A stretch of 64,000 bases of DNA from a virus: positions 31,728 through 95,727 of the IMG/VR virus record IMGVR_UViG_3300027996_000011, one strand, 5' to 3'. The notes beneath the pieces are model-generated. The model saw only the letters and a list, made by a program, of their open reading frames with translations, had not been told where the DNA came from and did not search any database. Made by a program: the position numbers and the translations under genes. Shown here in pieces: positions 16,579 to 24,356 of the stretch (positions are counted from its first letter, which is position 1; each line of letters starts with the position of its first letter).

Positions 16579-17482
16579 TTTAGTTACTTTAGTTACTGGT
16601 GGTAGTGGGTTAGTTGGTTCTTCAATAACCGGTAACACCCTTAAGGTTGGTAGTAGTTTTGATTTACGAGATACATCTGTAACCAATAAACTATTTTCGG
16701 ACCTACAACCAGATAATGTTATACATTGTGCTGGTAGGGTAGGTGGTTTAGGTGGTAATATGAATATGAAGGGAGAATTTTTCTACGATAACATAATGAT
16801 TAATACTAATGTTATAGAATCATGTAGGAAATACGGTGTAAAAAAATTAGTTTGTTTTTTATCTACTTGTGTGTTCCCTAATGATGTTGAGTATCCACTG
16901 ACTGAAAAGAAAATTCATTTGGGTCCACCACACACCTCAAACGATGCTTACTCATATGCAAAACGTATGGCTGATATACAAATTCGTGCATACAGAGAAC
17001 AATACGGTCTTAATTACGTATCAGTTATACCAACTAACATATATGGACCTAACGATAATTTTGATTTGGTTAATGGGCATGTTGTGCCTTCATTAATTCA
17101 TAAATGTTATTTGGCTAAAAAAAATAACACACCTTTTAAAATATGGGGTAGTGGTAAACCTTTAAGAGAATTTATTTTTTCTAAAGATGTAGGAAAATTA
17201 ACAGAATGGGTTTTAAAAAACTATGAAGAGGAAGAACCTATTATATTTTCTACCTCACAAGAAGTTTCAATAAGAGATGTGGTTGGTTTGATTGTTAAAC
17301 ACATGTCTTTTACTGGTGACGTAGTTTGGGAGGATGATAAACCTGATGGACAATTTAGAAAACCTAGTGATAATAGTAAATTATTATCTTACTTACCGGA
17401 TTTTAAATTTACTAGTTTAGATAAAGGTTTAAAAGAAACTATAGATTGGTTTATAGATAATTATGAAAATTGTAGAAAATAA
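16568..17482 (+). CDS. fcl: GDP-L-fucose synthase (GDP-4-keto-6-deoxymannose 3,5-epimerase-4-reductase)
   Basis: Extended SDR, 304 aa, that epimerises and reduces the Gmd product to GDP-L-fucose with NADPH. TGGSGLVGSSI (10-20) binds the cofactor, AGRVGGLGGN (55-64) and CFLSTCVFP (96-104) carry the epimerase Cys101 and catalytic Ser, and AYSYAKRM holds the Tyr128/Lys132 pair. TNIYGPNDNFDLVNGHVVP and KIWGSGKPLREFIFSKD are classic Fcl segments. ColC, which finishes GDP-colitose, is an Fcl relative, so a dual or alternative role with the ColD-like gene is possible. It overlaps gmd by 11 bases and closes the sugar run. Confidence 0.93.
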   Translation: MKNNLVTLVTGGSGLVGSSITGNTLKVGSSFDLRDTSVTNKLFSDLQPDNVIHCAGRVGGLGGNMNMKGEFFYDNIMINTNVIESCRKYGVKKLVCFLSTCVFPNDVEYPLTEKKIHLGPPHTSNDAYSYAKRMADIQIRAYREQYGLNYVSVIPTNIYGPNDNFDLVNGHVVPSLIHKCYLAKKNNTPFKIWGSGKPLREFIFSKDVGKLTEWVLKNYEEEEPIIFSTSQEVSIRDVVGLIVKHMSFTGDVVWEDDKPDGQFRKPSDNSKLLSYLPDFKFTSLDKGLKETIDWFIDNYENCRK

Positions 17483-17500
17483 AAATTTAAATAAATAATA

Positions 17501-18238
17501 ATGGGAAGAAGAAGTAAAAAATTAAGTAGAGATGAACAACAAGAAGTAGAAGAGTGGATTTACCAAAATAACACTGAAGAAATTAGAATGACTGACACTA
17601 TGACCATAAATGTTAAGTGTAAAACAGAAAATCAAAAATCCTTAGTAAATTCTATAAAAGAAAAAGAAGTAACTATATGTTCTGGTCCAGCTGGAACGGG
17701 TAAAACATTTTTAGCTTGTGCCGAGGCTTTAAAATTAATTAAAAGATATGCAAAATATAAAAAGATTGTAATTGTAAAGTCAGTTACCACCCTAAAGAAT
17801 GAAGAAATTGGTTTTTTAAAAGGTAATTTAAGGGAGAAGATGGAACCGTTTATGTTTTCTTTTGTTCATAATTTTGAGAAGATTGTGGGACAAGCTATAA
17901 CATCAAGACTTAGGGAGTTAAAAACTATAGAAGAAATGCCTATCGCGTATATGAGGGGTATTAATCTAGATAAGTCAATTATAATTATAGATGAGGCTCA
18001 AAATATATCTCAAGAAAATATGAGGACAATACTAACTAGGTTAGGTAAGGATTCTAAAATGATATTCTTAGGTGATGAAAGACAACAAGATTCTAAAGGT
18101 GGTAATGGATTAACTTTTTTAATGGACCATTTTTCACACATTGATGAAATTGGGTGTGTCCAATTTAACAAATCTGATGTGGTTAGAAATCCATTAATAG
18201 CAAAAATAGAAAGAGTTTTTGATTCTTTACAAAAATAA
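17501..18238 (+). CDS. phoH: PhoH-like ATPase
   Basis: A 245-residue P-loop ATPase of the PhoH family, which is very common in large phages but has an uncertain role (RNA metabolism or phosphate stress has been proposed). CSGPAGTGKTFLACAEAL (60-77) is Walker A, and SIIIIDEAQNISQENMRTIL (159-178) is Walker B with the DEAQN form typical of PhoH. FLGDERQQD and the late VVRNPLI segment with its Arg also fit. The N-terminal about 50 residues are charged and variable. ATG 17501 follows an A/T-rich leader. Confidence 0.9.
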   Translation: MGRRSKKLSRDEQQEVEEWIYQNNTEEIRMTDTMTINVKCKTENQKSLVNSIKEKEVTICSGPAGTGKTFLACAEALKLIKRYAKYKKIVIVKSVTTLKNEEIGFLKGNLREKMEPFMFSFVHNFEKIVGQAITSRLRELKTIEEMPIAYMRGINLDKSIIIIDEAQNISQENMRTILTRLGKDSKMIFLGDERQQDSKGGNGLTFLMDHFSHIDEIGCVQFNKSDVVRNPLIAKIERVFDSLQK

Positions 18239-18259
18239 GATTTATAATTAGGTTTAAAT

Positions 18260-18838
18260 ATGAAAATTAGTGTAAATATAAATGGTGTACTTAGAAACGT
18301 ACTTTTAAAATTTCAACAGGTTTATGAGAAATACGAAGATAGGGATGTTAAGTCCGATGTCATCACACCAAACCTTATGGAATACACTCATTTTGACGAT
18401 GAAGAAAAACTATACAATTTTTTATATCAGGAAGCACCCATGGAGATATTTGGACAAGCTAAAGAAACATTCATTAATGTTATTTCTCACTTAGTAGAAC
18501 TTTACAAAAATATGCCATCTGATTATAAATTAAGGGTTGTAAGTGATGATTTAGGTAAAGCTAAACCCGCTACATTATGGTTTTTAGCAAAATATGGTTT
18601 AGTTTGTGATGAAATAGTATTTTACAACACAAAGACCTTAGAAAACATTTGGGACAATACTGATGTTTTTATAACAAGTGATGTTGATGTTATTGAGTCT
18701 AAGCCAAAAAATAAAAAATTAATAGTTGTTGACCAATCGTATAATAATTCATATGATTGTGACTTACGAATAACTAATTTAAAAGAATTAGATACATTAA
18801 ATATAGAAGATATATGGCGATTAAAAGAGATACATTAA
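18260..18838 (+). CDS. HAD-like 5'-nucleotidase-fold protein with degraded active site
   Basis: A 192-residue protein with a HAD-like layout: KISVNINGVLRNVLLKF at the N-terminus, where active 5'(3')-nucleotidases have DxDGV(L/I); LRVVSDDLGKAKPATLWFL in the middle; DEIVFYNTKTLENIW and VFITSDVDVIESKP followed by KLIVVDQSYN towards the end. The nucleophile and acid Asp residues are both replaced by Asn (N-I-N), so catalysis is doubtful and a structural or binding role is more likely. The fold call is from pattern only. Overlaps the next gene by 25 bases. Confidence 0.5.
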   Translation: MKISVNINGVLRNVLLKFQQVYEKYEDRDVKSDVITPNLMEYTHFDDEEKLYNFLYQEAPMEIFGQAKETFINVISHLVELYKNMPSDYKLRVVSDDLGKAKPATLWFLAKYGLVCDEIVFYNTKTLENIWDNTDVFITSDVDVIESKPKNKKLIVVDQSYNNSYDCDLRITNLKELDTLNIEDIWRLKEIH

Positions 18839-19116
18839 CTAATTTAAAGTTAAATGTTGGTAATGAACGTCTTTACTTAGACGTTGATGAGATGCTGGGT
18901 AATGTGGAAATATTTACCCGTGACAAAGAAGGTAGAGATATCATTGAATTGAACTTACCAAAATTTGAATTTTTTAAAATGATGTTAGATACGGTTTGTA
19001 ATACTGTAGAAGATGTAGATGATAATTTGGGTGTGGTGTCCTTAAATAAATTACCTGTTTCGTCTAAATTGGCGATTAACACCTTAATAAAATATAAAAT
19101 AATAAAAAAATTATAA
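18814..19116 (+). CDS. Hypothetical protein (100 aa)
   Basis: A 100-residue soluble, mixed alpha/beta protein starting MAIKRDTLTNLKLNVGNERL, with a strand-rich first half and a helical second half. No family is recognised. It overlaps the HAD-like gene by 25 bases in another frame and precedes a glycosyltransferase by six bases. The ATG at 18814 lies in the 3' end of the upstream gene; a later start cannot be excluded. Confidence 0.6.
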   Translation: MAIKRDTLTNLKLNVGNERLYLDVDEMLGNVEIFTRDKEGRDIIELNLPKFEFFKMMLDTVCNTVEDVDDNLGVVSLNKLPVSSKLAINTLIKYKIIKKL

Positions 19117-19122
19117 TTAAAT

Positions 19123-20184
19123 ATGGAACAACAATTAACTCAATTAGAGAACGGTTTAAAAAAAATTAAAAACAAAGAGAGTATGATTTATTTCTTAACT
19201 CAAGACACTAATGGGACTGCATCTGCTTCTGTTGCAAATACCTATCAGTATGTAAAATACCTAAGAGAAGCTGGTTACAAAGCAGAAATCTTGTATGAAA
19301 AGAAAGACTATAAAGGTGTGGGTGAATGGTTAGGTTCAGAATACACTGAATTACCACATTGTACTATAGAGGATGGTGAATTAAAAGTTGGTCCAGCAGA
19401 TGTTGTTGTGGTACCAGAATTGTACGGCCATGTATTAGAACAAATAACAAATATGCCTTGTACCAAAATAATGTTTAGTCAAGCTTATGATTACATTTTA
19501 GAAACTTTAAATCCTGGTTTTGGTTGGTCTAATTACGGTGTTACTAAATGTATAACAACATCTGATGCCCAAAAAGAAGAAATTAAAAAATTATTTCCAA
19601 CTGTAGAATCAACAGTAATCACACCCTCAATCCCAAGTTATTTTAAACCAAGTGAAAAACCTAAAAAGCCAATGATTGCTGTACATACTAGAGACCAAAG
19701 GGATACTATGAAGATTATTAAATCTTTTTACCTACAAAACCCACAATTTAAATGGATTACATTTAGAGATATGAGAGGTTTATCTAGAGAAGAATTTGCT
19801 AAAAATTTAGGTGAAGCATGTGCATCAATATGGGTGGATAGAATATCTAGTTTTGGTACTTTCCCATTGGAGTCTATGATGTGTAATACACCTTGTATCG
19901 GAACGCTTCCTATTATGAAACCTGAATGGTTAACTGAAGAGAATGGTATATGGGTTTTTGACGAATCTAAGGTTGTTGAGGTTATAGCTGGATTCTTAAA
20001 GAATTGGTTGGAGGATTCCGTACCAGTAAATTTATATGAAAAAATGAAAAAAACTACCGAAATGATATCGGAAGATAAAGAATCTAAGGAAGTGGTGAAA
20101 TTCTTTGACACTTTATTTGGTGAAAAATCTGTGGAGTTTGATTCCGCAATAAATAAACTTACACCTGTAAGTGAAAACTCTTAA
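19123..20184 (+). CDS. GT-B glycosyltransferase (GT4-like)
   Basis: A 353-residue GT-B protein. MIYFLTQDTNGTASASVANTYQYVKYLREAGY-type start (residues about 21-52), a middle linker with VVVVPELYGHVLEQI, then a second Rossmann domain starting near AVHTRDQRDTMKIIKSFY. SSFGTFPLESMMCNTPCIGT is the donor-binding E...G.P signature of GT4 enzymes (here F..ES..C..P.I). Its place between PhoH and the late sigma gene, apart from the main sugar run, is notable; it may act on virion proteins or DNA rather than on the surface glycan. Confidence 0.75.
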   Translation: MEQQLTQLENGLKKIKNKESMIYFLTQDTNGTASASVANTYQYVKYLREAGYKAEILYEKKDYKGVGEWLGSEYTELPHCTIEDGELKVGPADVVVVPELYGHVLEQITNMPCTKIMFSQAYDYILETLNPGFGWSNYGVTKCITTSDAQKEEIKKLFPTVESTVITPSIPSYFKPSEKPKKPMIAVHTRDQRDTMKIIKSFYLQNPQFKWITFRDMRGLSREEFAKNLGEACASIWVDRISSFGTFPLESMMCNTPCIGTLPIMKPEWLTEENGIWVFDESKVVEVIAGFLKNWLEDSVPVNLYEKMKKTTEMISEDKESKEVVKFFDTLFGEKSVEFDSAINKLTPVSENS

Positions 20185-20196
20185 AAAAATATTAAA

Positions 20197-20994
20197 ATGA
20201 ATAGTAAAGACATTACAATTATACTTCCGGTACACGATGTATCTGACGATTTTAACAACTGGTTTCCTAAATCTCTTAAAAGTTTAGAACAATCACAAGC
20301 AAAACCAGGTAAACTATTAATAGTTTGTGCTGAAAATAACTCCATAAAAGAATACATGAGCTCTTTAGAAAATACTACTGGTATCGATACTGAAATTGTG
20401 TACAATGATGGTGACACAACATATTGTGGACAAATTAATTTAGGTGTGTCCAAATGTAAGACTGAATACATTTCAGTATTAGAGTACGATGATGAATATT
20501 CTAATATTTGGTTTAAACAGTTTGATTTGTATGTGCCACATTATAAAGACGTAGATATATTTTTACCTTTGGTAGTAGATACTGACCAAGTAGGTCAATT
20601 TTTAGGTTTTACTAATGAAGCTTTATGGGCTATGGGATTCTCAGAAGAAATTGGATTTCTAGATAATAATACCTTATTAAAATATCAAAATTTCCAAGTT
20701 AGTGGTATGATTATGAGAAAGGATAAATTTGAGGAGATTGGTGGTTTAAAAGCTTCTATGAAACTTACTTTTAATTACGAATTTTTATTACGTGCTACTT
20801 ACAATGACACTACTATTATGACAATACCTAAAATAGGTTATAAGCATGTAAACCAAAGAGACAAGTCCTTATTTTGGAATTATAAATTTAAAGACGATTT
20901 AAAAATTGGCCAGGACGAAGCTAAGTTCTGGGTGGAAACAGCTAAAAAAGAATATTTTTTCACTAAAGATAGACAGGTTGAATTTGAGGGGTAA
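20197..20994 (+). CDS. Family 2-like glycosyltransferase
   Basis: A 265-residue GT-A-like protein. ITIILPVHDVSDDFNNWFPKSL opens the fold, LLIVCAENNS replaces the usual DDGS strand, and EYISVLEYDDEYSNIWF holds a YDDE that may serve as the DxD site. GMIMRKDKFEEIGGLKASM matches the mid-region R...F...GG. motif of GT2. Ends by overlapping the sigma-factor ATG by one base (TAATG). Substrate unknown; it pairs with the GT-B enzyme just upstream. Confidence 0.7.
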   Translation: MNSKDITIILPVHDVSDDFNNWFPKSLKSLEQSQAKPGKLLIVCAENNSIKEYMSSLENTTGIDTEIVYNDGDTTYCGQINLGVSKCKTEYISVLEYDDEYSNIWFKQFDLYVPHYKDVDIFLPLVVDTDQVGQFLGFTNEALWAMGFSEEIGFLDNNTLLKYQNFQVSGMIMRKDKFEEIGGLKASMKLTFNYEFLLRATYNDTTIMTIPKIGYKHVNQRDKSLFWNYKFKDDLKIGQDEAKFWVETAKKEYFFTKDRQVEFEG

Positions 20995-21698
20995 TGGGAA
21001 GAAAGCCACTTACTAAACAATATTTTGGTCCTGACCAAGAGTTTGCTGTTAGAGTTTTTTTAACAGCTACTACTTGGGATGAAAAAAATAAAGTTTATAA
21101 CACCTCTCTTCGTGACCCTCTTATAAAAATGATAGAAAGTATTATAAGAAGATATAGGTTATATAGACCAGGTATGGAGTTTACTGATATTCACACCGAT
21201 ACTCTTTCATTTTTAGTTACAAAAATGGAAAAATTTAAACCAGCTAAAGGTAAAAAAGCTTATTCCTATTTTGGTACTATTTGTAAAAATTATTTAATGG
21301 GTCAAATAATGAAGGATAATAGAGATAGGAATAGAAAAATTTCATACGAGGATATATCTGGTAGTATGGAACAAAATGAAAAATATTCATATAGTATGTT
21401 TGATGATGATTACCTACCTATTGAGAAGATTATAAAACGTTTAATTTTAGAAATTAAAGAATTTGTTTCTAATAATCGATTAAGTATTAATGAAGAAAAG
21501 ATTGGTTACTGTTTAATAGATGTTTTTGAAAATTACCAAACTATATTTATCGCGGGTAAAGGTAATAAATTTAACAAAAATATTATACTTTACCAATTAC
21601 GTGAAATGAGTGGGTTGACCACTAAAGAAATTAGGTCTGCTTTAAAACCATATAAAAACATATATAAAGATATACTGGGAACGATACTAAATCAGTAA
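20994..21698 (+). CDS. T4 gp55-like late-transcription sigma factor
   Basis: A 234-residue protein with a sigma-70 region 2-like core: DPLIKMIESIIRRYRLYRPG, then DIHTDTLSFLVTKMEKFKPAKG and AYSYFGTICKNYLMGQIMKDNRDR. The F.P.KG..A.SYF..I..N.......K..R form is typical of phage late sigma factors of the T4 gp55 type, which guide host RNA polymerase to late promoters without region 4. The C-terminal helices are not recognised. A copy of the ATATTTATA motif starts four bases after its stop (21702), in front of the first structural gene, which makes it the natural candidate to read that motif. Confidence 0.82.
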   Translation: MGRKPLTKQYFGPDQEFAVRVFLTATTWDEKNKVYNTSLRDPLIKMIESIIRRYRLYRPGMEFTDIHTDTLSFLVTKMEKFKPAKGKKAYSYFGTICKNYLMGQIMKDNRDRNRKISYEDISGSMEQNEKYSYSMFDDDYLPIEKIIKRLILEIKEFVSNNRLSINEEKIGYCLIDVFENYQTIFIAGKGNKFNKNIILYQLREMSGLTTKEIRSALKPYKNIYKDILGTILNQ

Positions 21699-21701
21699 TT
21701 A

Positions 21702-21711
21702 GATATTTATA
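21702..21711 (+). promoter_or_regulatory. Putative late promoter motif GATATTTATA
   Basis: GATATTTATA with only three bases (GGT) before ATG 21715. Same element as in front of many virion genes on both strands. Initiation at the normal distance from a -10 box would begin at or next to the ATG. Confidence 0.6.
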
Positions 21712-21714
21712 GGT

Positions 21715-22089
21715 ATGCCTAGACCAAAAAGAAAGGAAATAAAATTAACCCACGATAGTGCGGTATCCTTAATGCAGGAAATATACAATGAATGTGTGGA
21801 ACAAAGAACCACAGCTATACGTATACAAAATAAGATGATTGGGTTTATGAAAGAAGCTGCTGACATGGCTTTAATCGGTCCGGTACTTAAAGAACAACAA
21901 AAAATTATAGATTCTTCTATAGATAAAAAATTACAACTATCTAAACTATTAGCTACTATAGCTTCTAAAAATATGGAGGTTTCCGGCACTGGATTTACTA
22001 TCGACGGTGACATGAAAGAAGCTATTAATGAATTAGTAACAAAAACACAACAATCTCAAGAAGGTGATAATTTAAATTATAAAATTTAA
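21715..22089 (+). CDS. Small helical structural-region protein (124 aa)
   Basis: A 124-residue, mostly helical protein starting MPRPKRKEIKLTHDSAVSLM, with an RTTAIRIQNKMIGFMKE helix and a Gln-rich end. No family is recognised. Directly preceded by the late-type motif and followed two bases later by a large structural protein, so it is probably a virion or assembly protein; an accessory transcription or terminase small-subunit role is possible but unsupported. Confidence 0.6.
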   Translation: MPRPKRKEIKLTHDSAVSLMQEIYNECVEQRTTAIRIQNKMIGFMKEAADMALIGPVLKEQQKIIDSSIDKKLQLSKLLATIASKNMEVSGTGFTIDGDMKEAINELVTKTQQSQEGDNLNYKI

Positions 22090-22091
22090 TT

Positions 22092-24164
22092 ATGGCTGAC
22101 CCAATACAACAACAAAAAGACATATTTAGTAAAGTCCAAGGATTAATGGCATTTTTAGATGCTACCGATGAACAGCGTAATAGGGAAAATTTAGACCAGT
22201 GGAAACAAACTTTCGCCGCACTAAAAGACATAACTAACAACCCACTACCTTTTTTATTAGATTTATTAAAAAGTCTTAAATCACATAAAGGAAATAGAAT
22301 AAAATTTAAACGTAAAGGGTATACCATGTCTTCTGAGTTAGAAAAAGACAAAAAAGGAGTTAAAGGGGATGGTTTATACAAAAAAACTAAAAAAGCATTC
22401 AGTACTAGATTTGGTTTATCCACTAGTACCGACCCTTGGTTAAGACAATTAGACCAGATTATTAGAACTTCTATGTTAGAAGTTTTACCTAGGGTAGACG
22501 ATATTCTTTTTGAGGAATTGTTAAAGGCATTTAATTGTGATATGTCTATGTTAGTTCCTACCGTTGGTGATGGTTTAACTACAGCGTTACAAATAGATAT
22601 TGCTGAGGTAGACCTTTTAAAACAACTAAAGAATGACCCGTCTAGTAGTGTTGGTAAATATATGTATGAGCAAAGTCCTTGGGCTACTGGTTATCCTCCT
22701 GGGAGTACGCCATTCTCAATGAATAAATTTCTTCGTGATTTGTATTTTACAACACCTGGTGTAGCACAAACAGTATACGGTGCAAGTGGTAGGCCTTTAT
22801 TTGATATTACCGCTGCTGCTGGTGTGTATACAATATCACCATATTATAAAGAACAAACTGGTAACCCAGGAATTCAATCAGCACCTAACGCAGCTGACCC
22901 TCTTGCTACAAAATTTACTTTCGTTGAATTTCTTAAGGATTACTTTGATAGTATACGTGTGATAGAAATACAGAACATTTTAGGTGCTTTGATGGAGGTA
23001 CTTACTGGTTTTATGAGTGTTAGAAATAAATCTTTTAGTGTCGAAGATGCTTTGGGGTTAGAAAAATTTATGTCTGCTGTAGAAAATATGTTGGAGTCGT
23101 GTGATGGTGCGGACTTGTCAGGCCCTAACAGTGAATCGGTAAACTATTTATCTGAACTTTCTGATGACGATAGTTTTTTTGAATTTAATGTGGAGGAAGA
23201 AAGAAATATAATTCTTGAAGCGGAAAGAAAATCTAAAAATGTTTTGTCTTTGGTGAGTTGTGGTCAAGTTGATATTCCAGTAGATAACGGTGTAATTGAT
23301 GATGGGTGTGATGAAATACTAGCCACCCAAGTCTTAGATGAACAATTAAAAGCTTTTGACCTTGTATTACAAAAAGCGGCTTCATCCTCAGCTTCTAAAG
23401 CTGGGTATGATATAAGTTTAGGGTCTATAAGTTTACCAGTAGAAATAGATTTTAAAGAAAATTTAATTAAAAAATTACCACAAATATTAACTTATTGTGT
23501 ACTTAGTACTAAAGCTATTCTTCCTGTAGTACTTACTAGTAGACTATTAAATCAGAATGGTGCTTTAGCTACAAATATTGAGTTATTTGGTAAGTTATTT
23601 AAACGTGTTATTATAAGACTTGTTAAAGAGTTTTTAGCTAGAGTAGCTAGACATATATTAGTGTTAGTAAAAAACATATTACTTCGTTTAATTAGAGATT
23701 TAATAAAACGTAAGTTAGATGCTATGAATAAAAAGAAAATTCGATTACTTAGAAGATTGTTGGATATTTTACTACCTCTTATTATCGCCTTACAAAACGC
23801 TACAAGTTGTAAAGAAATATTTAACATTATTTTAGGTATTTTGGCTGCAAATATGCCAGATATACCTTTTGGTGTACCACCATTTTTACTAGCAGCTTCA
23901 AAATTAAAACCTGGGTCTAGTAATTTAGGTACTTTTGAAAAGTTTATAGGTAAAATGGAAGCTGCGGGTCTTCCTGTGGGTGATATGCCGGATGGGAGTA
24001 CCAACCAATTTACAAAAGCTTTATTTATGTATGGAGCTGCTCATGAAGAAGAAAGAGTAGATAATGAAAAGGTGAAAATAAGTATAATGTATGGACAGAC
24101 CTTACATTGGTCTGGTCCTGGATTATTAAAACCTGGAACTACCGGAGACGGTACATCATTTTAA
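22092..24164 (+). CDS. Large virion/baseplate-region structural protein (690 aa)
   Basis: A 690-residue protein. The first 120 residues are charged and helical, the middle (about 120-330) has an LRQLDQIIRTSMLEVLPRVD region and a Gly/Pro-rich loop, and residues about 450-600 are a long amphipathic helical part rich in Leu/Ile/Arg (ARVARHILVLVKNILLRLIR). The end is WSGPGLLKPGTTGDGTSF. The sequence is not recognised. Its position directly before an OB-fold baseplate-like protein and after the late motif suggests a tail or baseplate component. It is followed three bases later by a small coiled-coil gene. Confidence 0.6.
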   Translation: MADPIQQQKDIFSKVQGLMAFLDATDEQRNRENLDQWKQTFAALKDITNNPLPFLLDLLKSLKSHKGNRIKFKRKGYTMSSELEKDKKGVKGDGLYKKTKKAFSTRFGLSTSTDPWLRQLDQIIRTSMLEVLPRVDDILFEELLKAFNCDMSMLVPTVGDGLTTALQIDIAEVDLLKQLKNDPSSSVGKYMYEQSPWATGYPPGSTPFSMNKFLRDLYFTTPGVAQTVYGASGRPLFDITAAAGVYTISPYYKEQTGNPGIQSAPNAADPLATKFTFVEFLKDYFDSIRVIEIQNILGALMEVLTGFMSVRNKSFSVEDALGLEKFMSAVENMLESCDGADLSGPNSESVNYLSELSDDDSFFEFNVEEERNIILEAERKSKNVLSLVSCGQVDIPVDNGVIDDGCDEILATQVLDEQLKAFDLVLQKAASSSASKAGYDISLGSISLPVEIDFKENLIKKLPQILTYCVLSTKAILPVVLTSRLLNQNGALATNIELFGKLFKRVIIRLVKEFLARVARHILVLVKNILLRLIRDLIKRKLDAMNKKKIRLLRRLLDILLPLIIALQNATSCKEIFNIILGILAANMPDIPFGVPPFLLAASKLKPGSSNLGTFEKFIGKMEAAGLPVGDMPDGSTNQFTKALFMYGAAHEEERVDNEKVKISIMYGQTLHWSGPGLLKPGTTGDGTSF

Positions 24165-24167
24165 GAT

Positions 24168-24356
24168 ATGGAAGAATTTTTTAAAGAATATAAAAACAAA
24201 CCAAATAAAGAACTATTAGATATGCTGATGGTTTTAAAAGAGGAGTTTGATAAGACCAAGTCGGTACTTATTAATTTAACTTTACATATAGAAGATATAG
24301 AAAAAAAATTTAATTTAATAAATAAAGAACTAGATAATCGTAAACCTAATAAATAA
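24168..24356 (+). CDS. Small coiled-coil protein (62 aa)
   Basis: A 62-residue, highly charged, fully helical protein (MEEFFKEYKNKPNKELLDML...) with heptad-like Leu/Ile spacing through TLHIEDIEKKFNLINKEL. Probably an assembly partner or chaperone for one of the two large neighbours. Its stop overlaps the next ATG by one base, indicating coupled translation. Confidence 0.6.
   Translation: MEEFFKEYKNKPNKELLDMLMVLKEEFDKTKSVLINLTLHIEDIEKKFNLINKELDNRKPNK

Noticed and set aside
1721-17482. Idea that the sugar run is a bacterial chromosomal island or assembly chimera
   Set aside because: It is flanked without a break by phage-type genes, uses the same overlaps and base composition, and is followed by PhoH and the late sigma gene.
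23552-24004. 150-residue leftward frame inside the 690-aa structural gene
   Set aside because: Opposite strand of a continuous coding gene, no leader or motif support.
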